Positions 24,981 through 36,375 of a stretch of 64,000 nucleotides of DNA are shown here, piece by piece (the first letter of the stretch is position 1; each line of letters starts with the position of its first letter). The stretch is from Incurvaria masculella. Its lineage: Eukaryota; Arthropoda; Insecta; Lepidoptera; Incurvariidae. The DNA lies in assembly GCA_946894095.1 (NCBI GenBank), contig OX335653.1, forward strand, positions 19,941,001 through 20,005,000, written 5' to 3'. Made by a program: the position numbers and the translations under genes. The notes beneath the pieces were generated by a model. That model made no database searches, had not been told where the DNA came from, and saw only the letters and a program-made list of their open reading frames with translations.

Positions 24981-25214
24981 GGCACGTATCCAGGGGGGGG
25001 GATAGTTGGGATTTACCCCCCCCCCGAAATCTGACTGAAAAAAAACGTAAACGTGACAAAAAAGATGTAAAAAAATACTAATCTAATGTTTATGTAAAAT
25101 ACTTATATATAAATATAAAATACTTATAAGTGTGTGACTAAACTAGGGACGGGACTTCTTTAAGTTATTAAAAATTATAGTCCCCCCCCCGAACCAAAAG
25201 TCTGGATACGTGGC
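24981..25214. mobile_element. MITE with CACGTATCCAG ends and C/G homopolymers
   Basis: Terminal inverted repeats GGCACGTATCCAG (24981-24993) and CTGGATACGTGGC (25202-25214), one mismatch, each followed inward by long G or C runs. The interior is AT-rich and noncoding. Superfamily not determined. Confidence 0.7.
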
Positions 25215-27987
25215 TGGCTCCGTTCATGCAACATTTATTTTTCTTTTTGAGTAAGATATGTGCATTCATGATTCAGAATCCATGTTAAACTGAAAGTCAC
25301 ATTCTTCTACTAGGCTGTTAGACCCACCGAGGTTGGACGTAACATTTTTCAACGTCCACTACAAAAGCTTATAATAGATTAGAAGTAAACCCGCGTTAAC
25401 TTTGTTGTTTTCAGTGAATTTAATACAGATGCAATATCTGAAATAATCTCGGGAGAAGATACCCTCTCTAGTTCCCGTCTTTGTTTTCGATTCATCTGTG
25501 TAGATTCGAATTTATCTCACCCAGATTGATCTGCGAGTTATTGGTATCTGTATGTATACAATAAATGTACAACAGCAGTAAGTAATTACCATTTATTATA
25601 GGCTACTAACATCTATAGATAAAATGCTTGATTACACTTCATAACAAATGTCAGTTTATTTGCAAAGACTGTCCCGCCATTTAACATAATGCCAATTGGA
25701 GCAGGCCAGTCCCCACAAACAGCACCCGTTCACGAGCATCACGCCGGGCACGGCCAAACCCTCTCTCGACGATCATTTAAAGGGAAAGTGAAGAAACAAT
25801 ACTTTTAACCTGCGTTCATTTACTGGTCTCACAAAATCAATAAATCAACAAAGATTAATTATCCTTTGTGATTTTTCTGAATGAATTTATGTTTGAACTA
25901 ATAAAGTTTACTGTTTTGCTAATGTGGAAAGTGAAAGAAACATATTACGAAAGATTTATGTTTTCTTGTTGGGTTAGGTTTTATCGCACTTAAAACCTTA
26001 CTGGGAACCTTAGATGAAGCGGAACTTTAAGAATATATAGTTAAACCTAATTGGGCTACCCTATGCACTCAGATGAGATGTCTGATTTCCACTCAAGTGT
26101 TTCTGCAGCGTTCAATATTTGTTAGTGTTCAATATTTCATATGTAATGCATTTCATTACCAGCCTCCATTGAGTTTGTGGTAGTATCTCCGTGTTCTATA
26201 CAGGTTATAACTGGATAGTGGCAATAATGTGTGATGTTTGTCCTACTCACCACATCATGACTTTTCACCATCCGGTGATGAAGACAGTTTTATCCCATGT
26301 TGGTTGTGTGACAGCAGGGTCAGTCCATTTTCGGCCGCAGGCAAAAGTAGCTGTTTGCTCTGCGATCGGTTGAGTCATCCTTTGTATCGACAATATCGAG
26401 TAATGTTTTTGCGAATCTCGGCTATAAGCGATCTGTTCTGATTCAGTTCGCAATATCGGATTAGAACGACAAAAGGTAAACAAAAACATAGATACAATTT
26501 TATCATCTCCAATATCGGGTAGTAAAAGTTAATTTTCGCCAAGAAATGTTCTCGCCCGACCAAATGTTCAGGCGTAACGCTATCCTGTCGATATATTTCT
26601 GCAATTACACCGTCCGCCGTACAATATCCGTGTTGCGTCCCGCGCGCCGTGCATGGCGGCGGCGACGGTGGAGGCGGCGGCATTATGGGCAGTTTACACG
26701 CCCCAACGTCGGGAATCGCCATTCTTATGGTAATTGCTTACGGCTCACAGGGGATGGGCACGAAAGGTCGACTGCTTGGTAAGAAATACCAGTTTTGTGT
26801 TAGTTATTTGAGTCACTGGTCTAAAATAGTATTCAAGGTTCTGCGTTCGAATTATTGAATTGATTAATACATAGAATAGTGCTTAATTGGTACATAGATA
26901 GTTTTACATACAAATTTGACGTACATAAAACAAAGCCGATGAATTCATCTCCCAAAATATATTTCAAGGAATTTGCATTTCAGACAAACCTTCCAGACAA
27001 TATACTATTTTTTTTAAAATGTGTGGTCATGAAATAAATGCCACATTGTGGCACTGAAACTGAATATAAATATTTAAAACTGAGTGAGTTCAAGGTTTCA
27101 GTTTGAATACATACTTCAAGAGTGCGTAGTTAACGCCTCTACGTCTCGTGGCACTCTACTCTCTAGTTGCACTCGTGCGTAGCACAGGCAGTCTCAAGCC
27201 TGATTCGCGCCAGTCTTGTAAGATTGTGTTTTTATAGGCTATTTAAACTTTATTGTATGTTTAGTCGAATCGATTACACGTAGAAAAATATCGCCTCGCA
27301 ACCCGCTATAAAAGCGATATTCTAGACTCAGAATTACTGATTCCTGATTACAAAATTCCAGGTATAGGCCTGCAGTAAGTGACATAACTGGACCCTATTT
27401 AGTTTTATATTCTCCAGGACAAACCATGAATACGCACGGTAATTCTTATCTAATTCTTAAGTAAAATCAAAGAACTCTAAAATTAATCTCAAAAAATAAT
27501 TATATTCAAAGGAAATCAATGTAATATTAATATAAAAAAATCGCGAGAAACTTCTTGCTGAAATATATAAATTCATAAAACATATAAAAGTTTCTTTGCG
27601 GGTTCTTCTTTACTGGGTTGATCGAATCCGCGGATCTTTGTGACGTAACTTGGTGTAGTTTGACTACCAAAAAGTTTAAATAAATGAAATGAAATGAAAT
27701 GAAATAAAATCATAGCGTTCTAATAAAAATCTTTAGTTTTCAATGATATGACCTCTACATCTTTGTTCCTTCAGTGTGGTGAGGCCCATAGCCTCAACCA
27801 CCAGACTAGAAGGTTAAGGATAGTATAAAATATAAATTATACAGACTTCAAGAATTTCAAGCTTTAAAAATGTTATTGTACACGCGTCGCTATATTTTTC
27901 TCCTTGTAGTAATTTTACAGCTTTCTTTTGAATCATTTGGATCTTCTGTTTATCTATAGTATTGTTCTATGCTGGAATTTCAGATCA
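25215..27987. other. No gene seen; scattered repeats
   Basis: Contains a SINE-like scrap near 25265-25350, the shared repeat at 25645-25790, a GC-rich (GGCGGC) block at 26640-26690 and an (AAATG)n microsatellite at 27680-27710. Frames near 26.2-26.8 kb overlap on both strands and carry no motif. Confidence 0.5.
25645..25790 (-). repeat. Repeat shared with the palindrome border (53440-53585)
   Basis: CAATTGGAGCAGGCCAGTCC and ACGAGCATCACGCCGGGCAC match the reverse complement of 53440-53585, the repeat in which the left palindrome arm starts. Confidence 0.7.
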
Positions 27988-28526
27988 CTAGGTGGGCTAT
28001 CCCGCTCAACGCCCAATACAAACGGGGAAAGAAGATCACGCCCATATTTATTTTCAGAGATTCAAAATTTAGCTCAAATTGCTTTATTGATCGAACTAGA
28101 TGTTTGATGACCGTTGGCATTGTACAATTGTGTTTGGTTTCTAAGTTATAAGGTCTGAAAGTTCGAATTTTTCGCGCGATTTATACAGTAACTTTGGAGG
28201 TGAATTACTCAACGATAAAATATAAACTTCTTTAAAGATTCGTCATCAGACATAGCTTGTTTCATGAAAATGTTTAATCAATTTAGTCTTTCTTGACTAC
28301 AGCGGTCGTGGTTTACTTTTAGCTAGAAGTCGTTTTGTAATTAAAATTTTCGTAAATCTTACCAAATCAAACACTATACCGCATTGTCTGCTTTGTGGAC
28401 ATGTTCCATTCGCCTCATAACGGAGCCTGACTCATTCTTTGAAACATAGAAGTTTCCAGAGCGCAATAGCACGGTTTTGTACCGTGCCCGCCAATAAGTT
28501 AGTCCCGCCGGGAAGGGACACCTAAA
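27988..28526 (-). mobile_element. Degenerate copy of the piggyBac-like MITE
   Basis: Reverse orientation, from GGTGGGCTATCCCGCTCAAC to GGAAGGGACACCTAAATT. TTAA has decayed at both ends. Fourth member of the family in the window. Confidence 0.7.
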
Positions 28527-29491
28527 TTGTGTGTTTAATCAATGTTTGTAAGGGTTACGCAAGAGTAAAGAGGAGGTAAGGTAACCTGTCGTTGCAGGGT
28601 TAGGGTTTTTATTGCATAACAGGCACTAGCTGCTTTATTTTAATTACCCGCAGCTGTTATATGTGACATTGGAAATGTGTTCGGAATCCAAGTAAAACTG
28701 TAGGTCCTCTTCCTTCACTAGTCGGTTGGGTTAAGCCGCGAGAAAATTATAAATGAATTTTTTTAATGCTGGTTTATCTTTGGCTGTAATGGAATGCAAA
28801 CGTGCCTTGATGCCTGTGTAAATCAACTTAGACCCACCGTACGAACTGCGCCGAGCCGCGGCGGGGCGAGGCGGGGCGGGGCGTGCCTGCTTTTATTTTA
28901 ATATAAATGCTGACTATGAATTTCTCCTTTATATTCGTACGGTTGCAGTAGCGGAACGCAGCCGTGGGATACAAATTGAAAAAACGAACGTACAATTTTA
29001 TAGCAAAAAATGCATCTTATAAACATAAAAATAGAACAGCTTAAATTAATTTACCACAGAAATATGAATAAATTTAAATGTATTTATTTTTCTGCTTTGG
29101 AACGCATAAACACTTGGGAATCGTGAACATTTAGGCAAAAAAAAACATCATTGTGTCATTATTACTGGAAGAGGTTGTCTTATTTTCTTTAAATGGAATG
29201 TGCATATTAGCATATTAGAGCATATCAACACATATCTAATGAGTAAATATTTAACATATTTTACTCACGGTAAATAACGTTTTGAAATTACCGATACTCG
29301 GCGCATCACATTGTGCTGGCAAAATTGGCTCACTATACTACTACTATATCCTACACCATACTACCATAAAAAAAAAACCCCTGGCGAAGTTTCTTGTCAG
29401 CTCTTCCTAGCCACAAGCAATCGAACCAACAGCTCGATCCGACAGACTCTTATTCTGGATGACCACTGATCTTCTGACCGAAATTTGCACT
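28527..29491. other. No gene seen
   Basis: A SINE scrap lies at 28676-28740 and GC-box-like GGCGGGGCGAGGCGGGGCGG at 28860-28885. The rest is AT-rich. Confidence 0.5.
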
Positions 29492-29900
29492 TTTTAACCG
29501 ACTTCAAAAAAGGAGGAGGTTATCAATTCGTCTGTATGTTTTTTTTATGTTTGTTACCTCATAACTTTCGCCTGGGTGAACCGATTTTGATGATTATTAT
29601 TTTATATGAAAGCTGCTGCTTCCCATTGGTTTAGTTCTTACAATGATATCCATGAGAAAATCATATAAGTCTTAAATGTGTATTAAGGATGTGCGCGACA
29701 AATGGACGAATAACTCAATATAACGCCACCCGATTTCGATGTTTCTTTTTTTATTGGAAAGAACGTGTTCAAATTACTTAGTGTACTTTATATTCACTAA
29801 AAATAAACACTAATTGTAACTACAAAAATGGCAATTATTTTTTACTTTTTAGTGCGTTTTCTTTGAAGTCGGTTATTTTTTTTTTGTATTTTTTTTTTGT
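29492..29900 (+). mobile_element. AACCGACTTC-family element without TTAGG hairpin
   Basis: Starts TTTTTAACCGACTTCAAAAA with GGAGGAGGTTATCAATTCG and ends GAAGTCGGTTATTTTTTTTT. It shares the internal TGGACGAATAACTCAATATA block with the 32.3-kb and 55.1-kb copies but lacks the TTAGG hairpin. Noncoding. Confidence 0.7.
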
Positions 29901-29906
29901 TTTGAC

Positions 29907-30440
29907 CTATCCCGCTATTTGTGAGAATGGCTTGTGCCATTTCTCCCTCAAACGTGTGGCTGTTTTCTTTATAAAGGTGTCATATTCTACGCCGACTACA
30001 CCATCACAAGATATTATTGGCGGTGTGAAAGAAGTCTTGAGGTCTTCTGCTGCTCTGTTGTATTTTTTATGCTTCTCATTTGAATGACTCTGTGAGATAT
30101 TGAACCAGTTGAGGATGTTGTATGAGGCGGCGTCAACGTTAACAATGGGAATGTCAAAAAACGCCTTCCTCGCCGGTTCCCAGACACCGTGCAGCATCAG
30201 GTCACCGATCAAAGTTGGTTGCGTGAGAGTTGCATCACGCATTATTTGTTCAACCATAGCTGCGCCCAATGCAATTTCTGCCCATTCTTTGCAGTCATTA
30301 TGTGGTGGTCGTGGCATTGTTTTACTAGTCCACCTGTTTTACAATTGAGGGCATGGTTTAAGTAAAATCCTTTCTCACCGCAGCAGTCACAATGTTCTGG
30401 GAGACCGGGTGGTTCGTGGCCATAGCGTATTGCTAGCGCA
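29907..30440 (-). pseudogene. Retroelement polyprotein C-terminal remnant
   Basis: Frame 30317-29907 encodes 136 residues: EWAEIALGAAMVEQIMRDAT, LIGDLMLHGVWEPARKAFFD, KYNRAAEDLKTSFTPPIIS. Upstream, in another frame (30320-30440), is a zinc-knuckle-like HCDCCGEKGFYLNHALNCK followed by GGLVKQCH. This CxxCG...HALxCKxGGLV order precedes the C-terminal domain of a class of RT-bearing retroelements in invertebrates (recognised by eye, family not named). The frameshift at about 30318 shows it is dead. The open frame is long for this AT-rich region. Confidence 0.6.
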
Positions 30441-31992
30441 TCTTAAAATCTTGAAAAAAAATCTTATTTTGTACGTTTCCTAATACATTCCTTCCACAAG
30501 TATTCATAATTTTAATGTTTGGATGTTTCTATATTCACACACGTCCTATCGGCTCGAAACATTTTGATTGAATTTGATAGATAGATACATTGTCGTGAGT
30601 CGGCATTAAAGACCAGCCCTTTGTACTACTTTATAGTCAGGAAATAATTCAGCCCGACTTAAGTCCAAAACGACATGGACCTTAGCGGAGCCCTCCTCAG
30701 CTAGTCTATGATAAGATGCATCTACACAATTTAATAAGACTAGAATTTCGCAACCATGAGGCATATTGTCTTGCCGCGTCCAGAAACTCCATTTAATTAC
30801 AAATTCCTGCAACATTTGGACCTCAAGGAAATTGTGACCTCTTTTAGTATTCGAAATGACACTCCGCGTCGGCTCCGATTTACAAGCATTAAACATGAAA
30901 ACTCAAATAGCTCCCCCCCTCCTTCACCCCCCCCCCCCGCCCCTCCCCCCCCGGATTGGCTTCATAAAGACGTTCTCATTAAACCTCGGAACTGTAACAG
31001 AAAGGCCGCAATAAAGCACTTTTACGGTCTCCGAGAGGGGTCCAATTCAAACAAAAAAGTAATCAGCGGAGACAGGAGGCCGATAGATGGCGCGTTTCAA
31101 TATTCAACAATGAAACCGAATTGTCTCGAAAGAAATGAACTTGTACGGAAACTGTTAATCGCTGGCTGAGCAAATCGGCCTTCCGGTCCTTGCTCCCACC
31201 CCGCCCGCCCGCCTGCCCGCCTCCCCCCTGCCCCGCCGCACCGCAATCTCACTTCCCTCAATACTTCGTCACGGCTTGGGCTATCGGTGCGTGCACGTTT
31301 GTGTTCCGGCCGTAAGTATGTATTGGGTAATAGAATCACTATAAAAAAATACGTTTACAAATAAAGTGTACAAAGCACAAGTGTACAAAGTAGTTGTGGG
31401 GTAATGTCTATGCCTCTATGCGATAGGGTTATACGGGGATGCAACGGAAACTCGGTTATATGATTGAACTATATTTATCTTATGCAACGAGGTGGAATGC
31501 ATATGCGCGGCGCGGCTGCCTCGGACGCACTGCCGCGGCGCGGAGGCGGCGGCTCGGGGTAGGAAATGTCGCATCGGCAGATTGCTGACCGCCACAGTAG
31601 TTGATCACATAGTTACATATCCCTTTAAATGCTACCACCTACAGAAGATTAAGAGTATAATGGTTTGAGAGCAGCCTTATCAATAAAGTAGGAATAAGAA
31701 TCCCGTATGATATTTTGACCAATACCAAGAAACTAATAATACTTAACTCAAATTCGGGTGTATAAATACCTCGTCATGAATGATGCGAAAGTGTATCAAA
31801 TCAAAATTGATTGGTTAAACATTTCATACTACACGTACCTAGTACTTATCATAATAGTAGTAAAGATACAAAATGTATTAAATTGTGACAAAAATTAGTA
31901 AAAATGAAATTAGTCAAAATAGTAATAATAATATAATTTATCAGCTAGGGCATCTTTAATGCAATAGTAAGCCTTCCTGTGTTAGCAACTTC
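30441..31992. other. No gene seen; C-rich and GC-rich blocks
   Basis: Diverged repeat at 30620-30730 (also at 39545-39610), long C runs at 30914-30952, GC-rich blocks at 31180-31250 and 31505-31560, and the repeat at 31585-31693. Confidence 0.5.
31585..31693 (+). repeat. Interspersed repeat, also at 53196-53300 inverted
   Basis: GATCACATAGTTACATATCC and GCTACCACCTACAG plus ATAATGGTTTGAGAGCA match the reverse complement of 53196-53300. Confidence 0.7.
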
Positions 31993-32308
31993 CTAAGCCT
32001 TAACTTTAAAAGAATTTTCACATAAATCTCTGACCTCTTTGGGCAATTTATTATAATATCTAACACTGCTACATGTAAAACTCTTACATGTTTTGGCTAA
32101 TTTATGACTAATCACTTTTACATTGTTCTTGTGTCTTGTGTTATGGTTATGAACATCACAGTTAAGGGTGAAATCATTTATATGTTTCCTTGCATAGCAG
32201 ATGTTTTGGAAAACGTAAGCACTTGGTAATGTTAAGATTCCTACGTCACCAAGCAACTTTATACAGGAATATCTCGTCCTCATGCCTAACATACATCACA
32301 TTACACTT
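31993..32308 (-). pseudogene. LINE ORF2 C-terminus, part 2 (downstream of insertion)
   Basis: Minus frame encodes LLGDVGILTLPSAYVFQN, HNHNTRHKNNVKV and YYNKLPKEVRDLCENSFK, a classical LINE ORF2 C-terminus. The TTAGG hairpin element (32309-32987) separates it from the preceding part at 32988-33239. An AT-rich 3' tail runs to about 31860. Confidence 0.78.
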
Positions 32309-32987
32309 TTTAACCGACTTCAAAAAAAGGAGGAGGTTATCAATTCGTCTGTATGTTTTTTTTTTTGTTTGTTTTTTTTTTTTTTTTTATGTTTGTTACC
32401 TCATAACTTTTTCCTGGGTGAACCGATTTTGATGATTATTTTTTTAAATGATAGCTAGTGCTTCCCAAGTGGTCCCATTTTAATTTGGTTAAGTTTTGAC
32501 AATGACATCCATGAGAAAATCATAAAAGTCTTAAATTTGTATTAAGATGTGCGCGACAAATGGACGAATAACTCAATATAACGCCAAACGATTTCGGTGA
32601 TTCTTTTTTTATTGGAAAGGACGTGTACAAATTAGTAAGTTTACTTCAGATTCACTAAAAATTAACAAATAAAAAAACAAATTTAACAAAAAAAATAACC
32701 GACTTCAAAGGAAAAGCACTAAAAAGTAAAAAATAATGTTCATTTTTGTAGTTACGATTTCTGTTATTTTTTGAGTCGGTGTCAGCCAAGGTTAGGTTAG
32801 GTTAGGTTAGGTTAGGTTAGGTTAGGTTAGATTAGGTTAGGTTCTCTTGATTGGCGCAGCGCGTGCCCGGCTGACGCCGACTCAAAAAATAACAGAAATC
32901 GTAACTACAAAAATGAACATTATTTTTTACTTTTTAGTGCTTTTCCTTTGAAGTCGGTTATTTTTTTTGTTAAATTTGTTTTTTTAT
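32309..32987 (+). mobile_element. AACCGACTTC-family element with TTAGG hairpin, inserted in a LINE
   Basis: Begins TTTTTAACCGACTTC with a GGAGGAGGTTATCAATTCG segment and ends in the reverse of a related terminus (GAAGTCGGTTATTTTTTTTG). The last 290 bp form a hairpin: arms of roughly 100 bp around eight GTTAG units, one ATTAG and one GTTAG (32791-32840). No coding capacity, so non-autonomous. LINE reverse transcriptase coding flanks it on both sides (minus strand), showing it inserted into that element. Confidence 0.75.
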
Positions 32988-33239
32988 CTGTAATACAAAC
33001 ATACGATATACTTCAGCTGCATCACCCCAGAATATCAGCCCATATGACATTATGCTGTGAAAGTAGGCATGATAGACAGATCTAGCAGCTTCTAAACCAC
33101 TAAGCTCATTCTTTTTTTTCACTGCATAGCATGCAAAGCTAAGCTTAGCAGCAAGCTTGTTAGTGTGTGGTTTCCATGTAAAACGATTTTCAAATACTAC
33201 ACCAAGAAAGGTTATTTCCTTAGTTATACTCAAATACAA
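32988..33239 (-). pseudogene. LINE ORF2 C-terminal region, part 1 (interrupted)
   Basis: Minus frame encodes EITFLGVVFENRFTWKPHTN, AAKLSFACYAVKK and SIMSYGLIFWGDAAEVYRMF, the region just after the RT catalytic motif. Coding similarity stops at VLQ, at the edge of the inserted hairpin element. 5'-truncated at a SINE fragment. Confidence 0.78.
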
Positions 33240-33307
33240 ATCATGTGCTGTATTTACCTGTCCATAGCTGTCAGATGTGACATTTTCAAGAAAAATATTT
33301 ATATATA

Positions 33308-33425
33308 TTATTTTTTATGTGACTGGACATGGATGGCTAATACCACAAGTTCTGTCATGGTATTAGCCCAACACACCACATGGGAACTAGGTGCCATGCC
33401 AAGACCTTCCTTATATCAAGCGTCA
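33308..33425 (-). mobile_element. SINE 3' fragment
   Basis: TGGACATGGATGGCTAATAC and CCAACACACCACATGGGAAC match the 3' end of the full-length SINE in reverse. Confidence 0.6.
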
Positions 33426-33710
33426 ATATTTATTTAAGTATTACATTCTAACTGTTAACGTGAATTTTCTTTTTCTTTTTATTTATATTAGTTAATTTTA
33501 AATGTATGTAAAACCTTTTAGATGTGTACTTTCTATATAATTTTATAATTTGTGTCGTGTTGACTGATTTAGAGAATATTTTTGACAATTTTTAAGGGAT
33601 TTTTAAATGTATCATGCGGAACATATCATTCTGTTTAATAACCAAAAAAATAAAAATAAAAAAACCAAGATTTTTAAAAGTAAACCTTGATGCAGGGGGC
33701 ACGGACCGTC

Positions 33711-34100
33711 ACCGCCCCGGGTTGAATTTTAGAAAATGCCGAAATAGTTGTTTTATGTAATTATATTAAAGAATTAATGCTCTTTTCTCAGTTTGTCATC
33801 TTCTTTCAGTTTGAAAAAAATCTAAATATAAATGTTCTATACAAACTTTGCCGCCCCTTTTCGCCCCTTAATGGGTTGAATTTTAGAACATTCTGAAGTA
33901 GGTATTTGATCAATTATATCAAAGAGCATTCATACCCAGTTTCAAGTAAATCTGACAACAAACAAAAAAAACCTTACAATTTTTGCCACCCCTTTTCAAC
34001 CCTCAAGGGGTCGAATTTTAGAACATGCTGAAATAGGTGTTAGATCATTTAAATTAAAGAGCATTAAAACTCAGTTTAAAGCATACAAAATGTTTCCATG
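33711..34100 (+). repeat. Degenerate tandem repeat, three units of 135-154 bp
   Basis: GTTGAATTTTAGAA recurs at 33721 and 33875 and, as GTCGAATTTTAGAA, at 34010, each followed by AT-GCTGAAATAG-like sequence and AAAGAGCATT. Probably the 3' noncoding tail of a retroelement. Confidence 0.65.
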
Positions 34101-34719
34101 CAAAGGTTTTCATCCTTTGTGAAAAATTAGCCCCTAATATCACATTATTCATTCTTAGTGCTTGTGGACATCAAACAGATAACATCTGTGCAAAATTTGA
34201 ACTTTCTAAGTTCACGCCTGGTTGATAAATCAGTTTCCACCAGTCTAAGCCGTCCAATACGTTTAGAAATATAATGTGCATATATGTATGTATAATGTAC
34301 AGCATGAATGTAGAAGCTAAGTCTCATAGTGGGTAAACATTGAAAACTGGCTGTCGTTTGGACCGCTAGATGTAAAATCTTCTGTTTCTAAAATATTTGA
34401 GTTAATTTCTGAAGAGTTTTTAGCTTTTATTTCTAAAATAAAAAAAAAAACAAAAATGTAATGTAAAATAGTTTTTTTTTAATTGTTGTTTTACATGTCA
34501 TTTTAATGTAAAATGCTAAATTTACATTCATCACGATAAACAAAATGATGATGAACTTGCGTTAAAAAATAAATAATTTTCAATTGAGGAACCTTCTTCA
34601 TAGTTCACTTCATATTAGATTGGTGTGTTACAAATATTTCAGAAGACTTTTTCTCCTTCCTTAGTTTTATCTCATCTTAAGTTATCGATTGATAGTTTGA
34701 TATTGACCACTAATTTCGC

Positions 34720-36050
34720 GCCAGCAGCGGGTAGCCTGGTCCGCCACCCGACCCCACCCCACCCCACCTCACCCCACCGCCTCGAGCTCCACCGCAGGCG
34801 AGGAACAAGACTTTTCTCTCACGAGTGCCGCCGCCTCCGCGCCGCCTCCGCCGCCTCCGCCGCCCCGGCACCCGACTCGCATTTCACATGTTGTAATATA
34901 CCGGAGACTTCTGGCTCGGACATGTGCGACCGACCGTATTTTTATCAAGATCTCACTTCTCTCTCCCACCGATACGGTCGAGTGGCGCAGATATGTTCCT
35001 TCTCGCTCGCGCCTGCCATCGTCCACTCGTGCAGTGAGCGGGTGCACAAATTGTAAGATAATTTAACGAGTTTGCAGGCTCGATTGGAGTCAGAGCGGCG
35101 CGGCGGCGGGAGGTAGCGGCGGCGGCGGCGGGGCGGTAGCGGCGGCGGTGGCGGGACGCGACGAGCGGAGCGCGGCGGGACCAGGAGGGGGGGGGGGGGA
35201 CGGGAGAGGGGGGGGGGCTCCCAGCTACTGCCCATTTCAAATGTATTTTAGTATTTCCGAGTGGTTCAGGAGCGATAAGCTTGTGAAATCCATACCACAT
35301 AATTGGCTTTACTATTTACTTTAATTTCAACAGATGTTTGAAGTGAAATCGTAAAGATAACTTCATTTCGGTGATGGCGGCGGCGGCGGAGGCGGAGAAG
35401 TCTCGCCCCTCGTCAATTGGAATTGAAAAAGAAATCGGACAAAAAGCTCGTTTATTTCGGCTGTTTAGGTCGAAATAGCGGGACACCCGGAGATAACCGG
35501 CGTGACGCGCGGCGGCGGGGCGGGGGGAGGCGAGGGGCGCGGCGGGTTATCTGGCGTGTCGCCGCGGGGACATCTGTCGGGGGCCGGCGCGGCGGCGGAC
35601 GCCCTACCCTCCGCTTCGCTCGTTAGCGGGTTCTATTCCCGCTAAGCAAACAAATTTTCTTCGTTGCTGATTCCCCTTCCGCGAGTACTCCCGACGAAGC
35701 TCCTAGACCCTGTGACGCGCACCTATTGCTAGTGGGACGGAGGCGGTCGACGGCGGTGACGGTCCCGGCTCCGGCGCGGGCTCCGACGACGTGAAAATTG
35801 CTTTCTTTTCTTCGGCTAATGAAGTCCTCGGCTTACTTTGTTGTGAAGATGGCGGGGGGGGGGGGGGGGGGCGGTCGGGAGTCGAGCGCAAAGAGTAGTT
35901 TCCTAATTTCAGCGGAGGGGCGCGCGCGAGTCAGGTAGGAGTGGTCGAGGTGGAGTACGTGGGTGCTGCCTGCGACTGCTTCACGCGGGGAAGCTGCGCC
36001 CGCGGGCCGGTGTGGGGGCAGGCGCGGACGGCACTTACAATTATTTTTGT
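34720..36050. other. GC-rich cluster, no gene identified
   Basis: Three GC-rich blocks (34720-35235, 35375-35640, 35690-36040) with CCG/CGG runs, CACCCCAC tracts and long G runs, in an otherwise AT-rich region. Long frames in all directions are compositional. The block density resembles a promoter-associated CpG cluster, but no initiation motif or exon can be shown. Confidence 0.45.
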
Positions 36051-36219
36051 TAAGTACTGCGCCACCAGACTAGAGGTCGAATGGTGTCCCGGCACAATCT
36101 GGCAATGCCAGCTTTATCTTTTTAGTCAATTTGTAAGTTTGCTGAGCAATGATTGCACTTTAAAGACATACGCGCGGCAATTACGACTGATGTTGGGCTG
36201 AAACTAATTTGTTATGTTA

Positions 36220-36375
36220 TACATATGAGTTCCCCATACAAACTTTCATCCTCCTTTAAGTTTATTTTCGCCACAAAAAGTAGCCTCTCTCCTTTCACAA
36301 GATCCAGGCTCTCTCTCTCTCTATACCTTATTTCATCAAAATGTATATGCGGTTTAGGCGTGAAAACGTGACCGA
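36220..36375 (-). repeat. RTE-type retroelement 3' tail-like repeat
   Basis: GCCACAAAAAGTAGCCTCTC and GCGGTTTAGGCGTGAAAACG match, inverted, the repeat at 39350-39540. Confidence 0.5.

Noticed and set aside
32791..32845. True telomere or chromosome end
   Set aside because: Only about nine pentamers, bounded by the same hairpin element on both sides, with ordinary sequence continuing beyond.
34625..35300. Frames of 92-143 codons rich in Pro, Arg and Ala
   Set aside because: Frames are open on both strands at once because of CCG/CGG runs; no initiation context, domain or splice sites.
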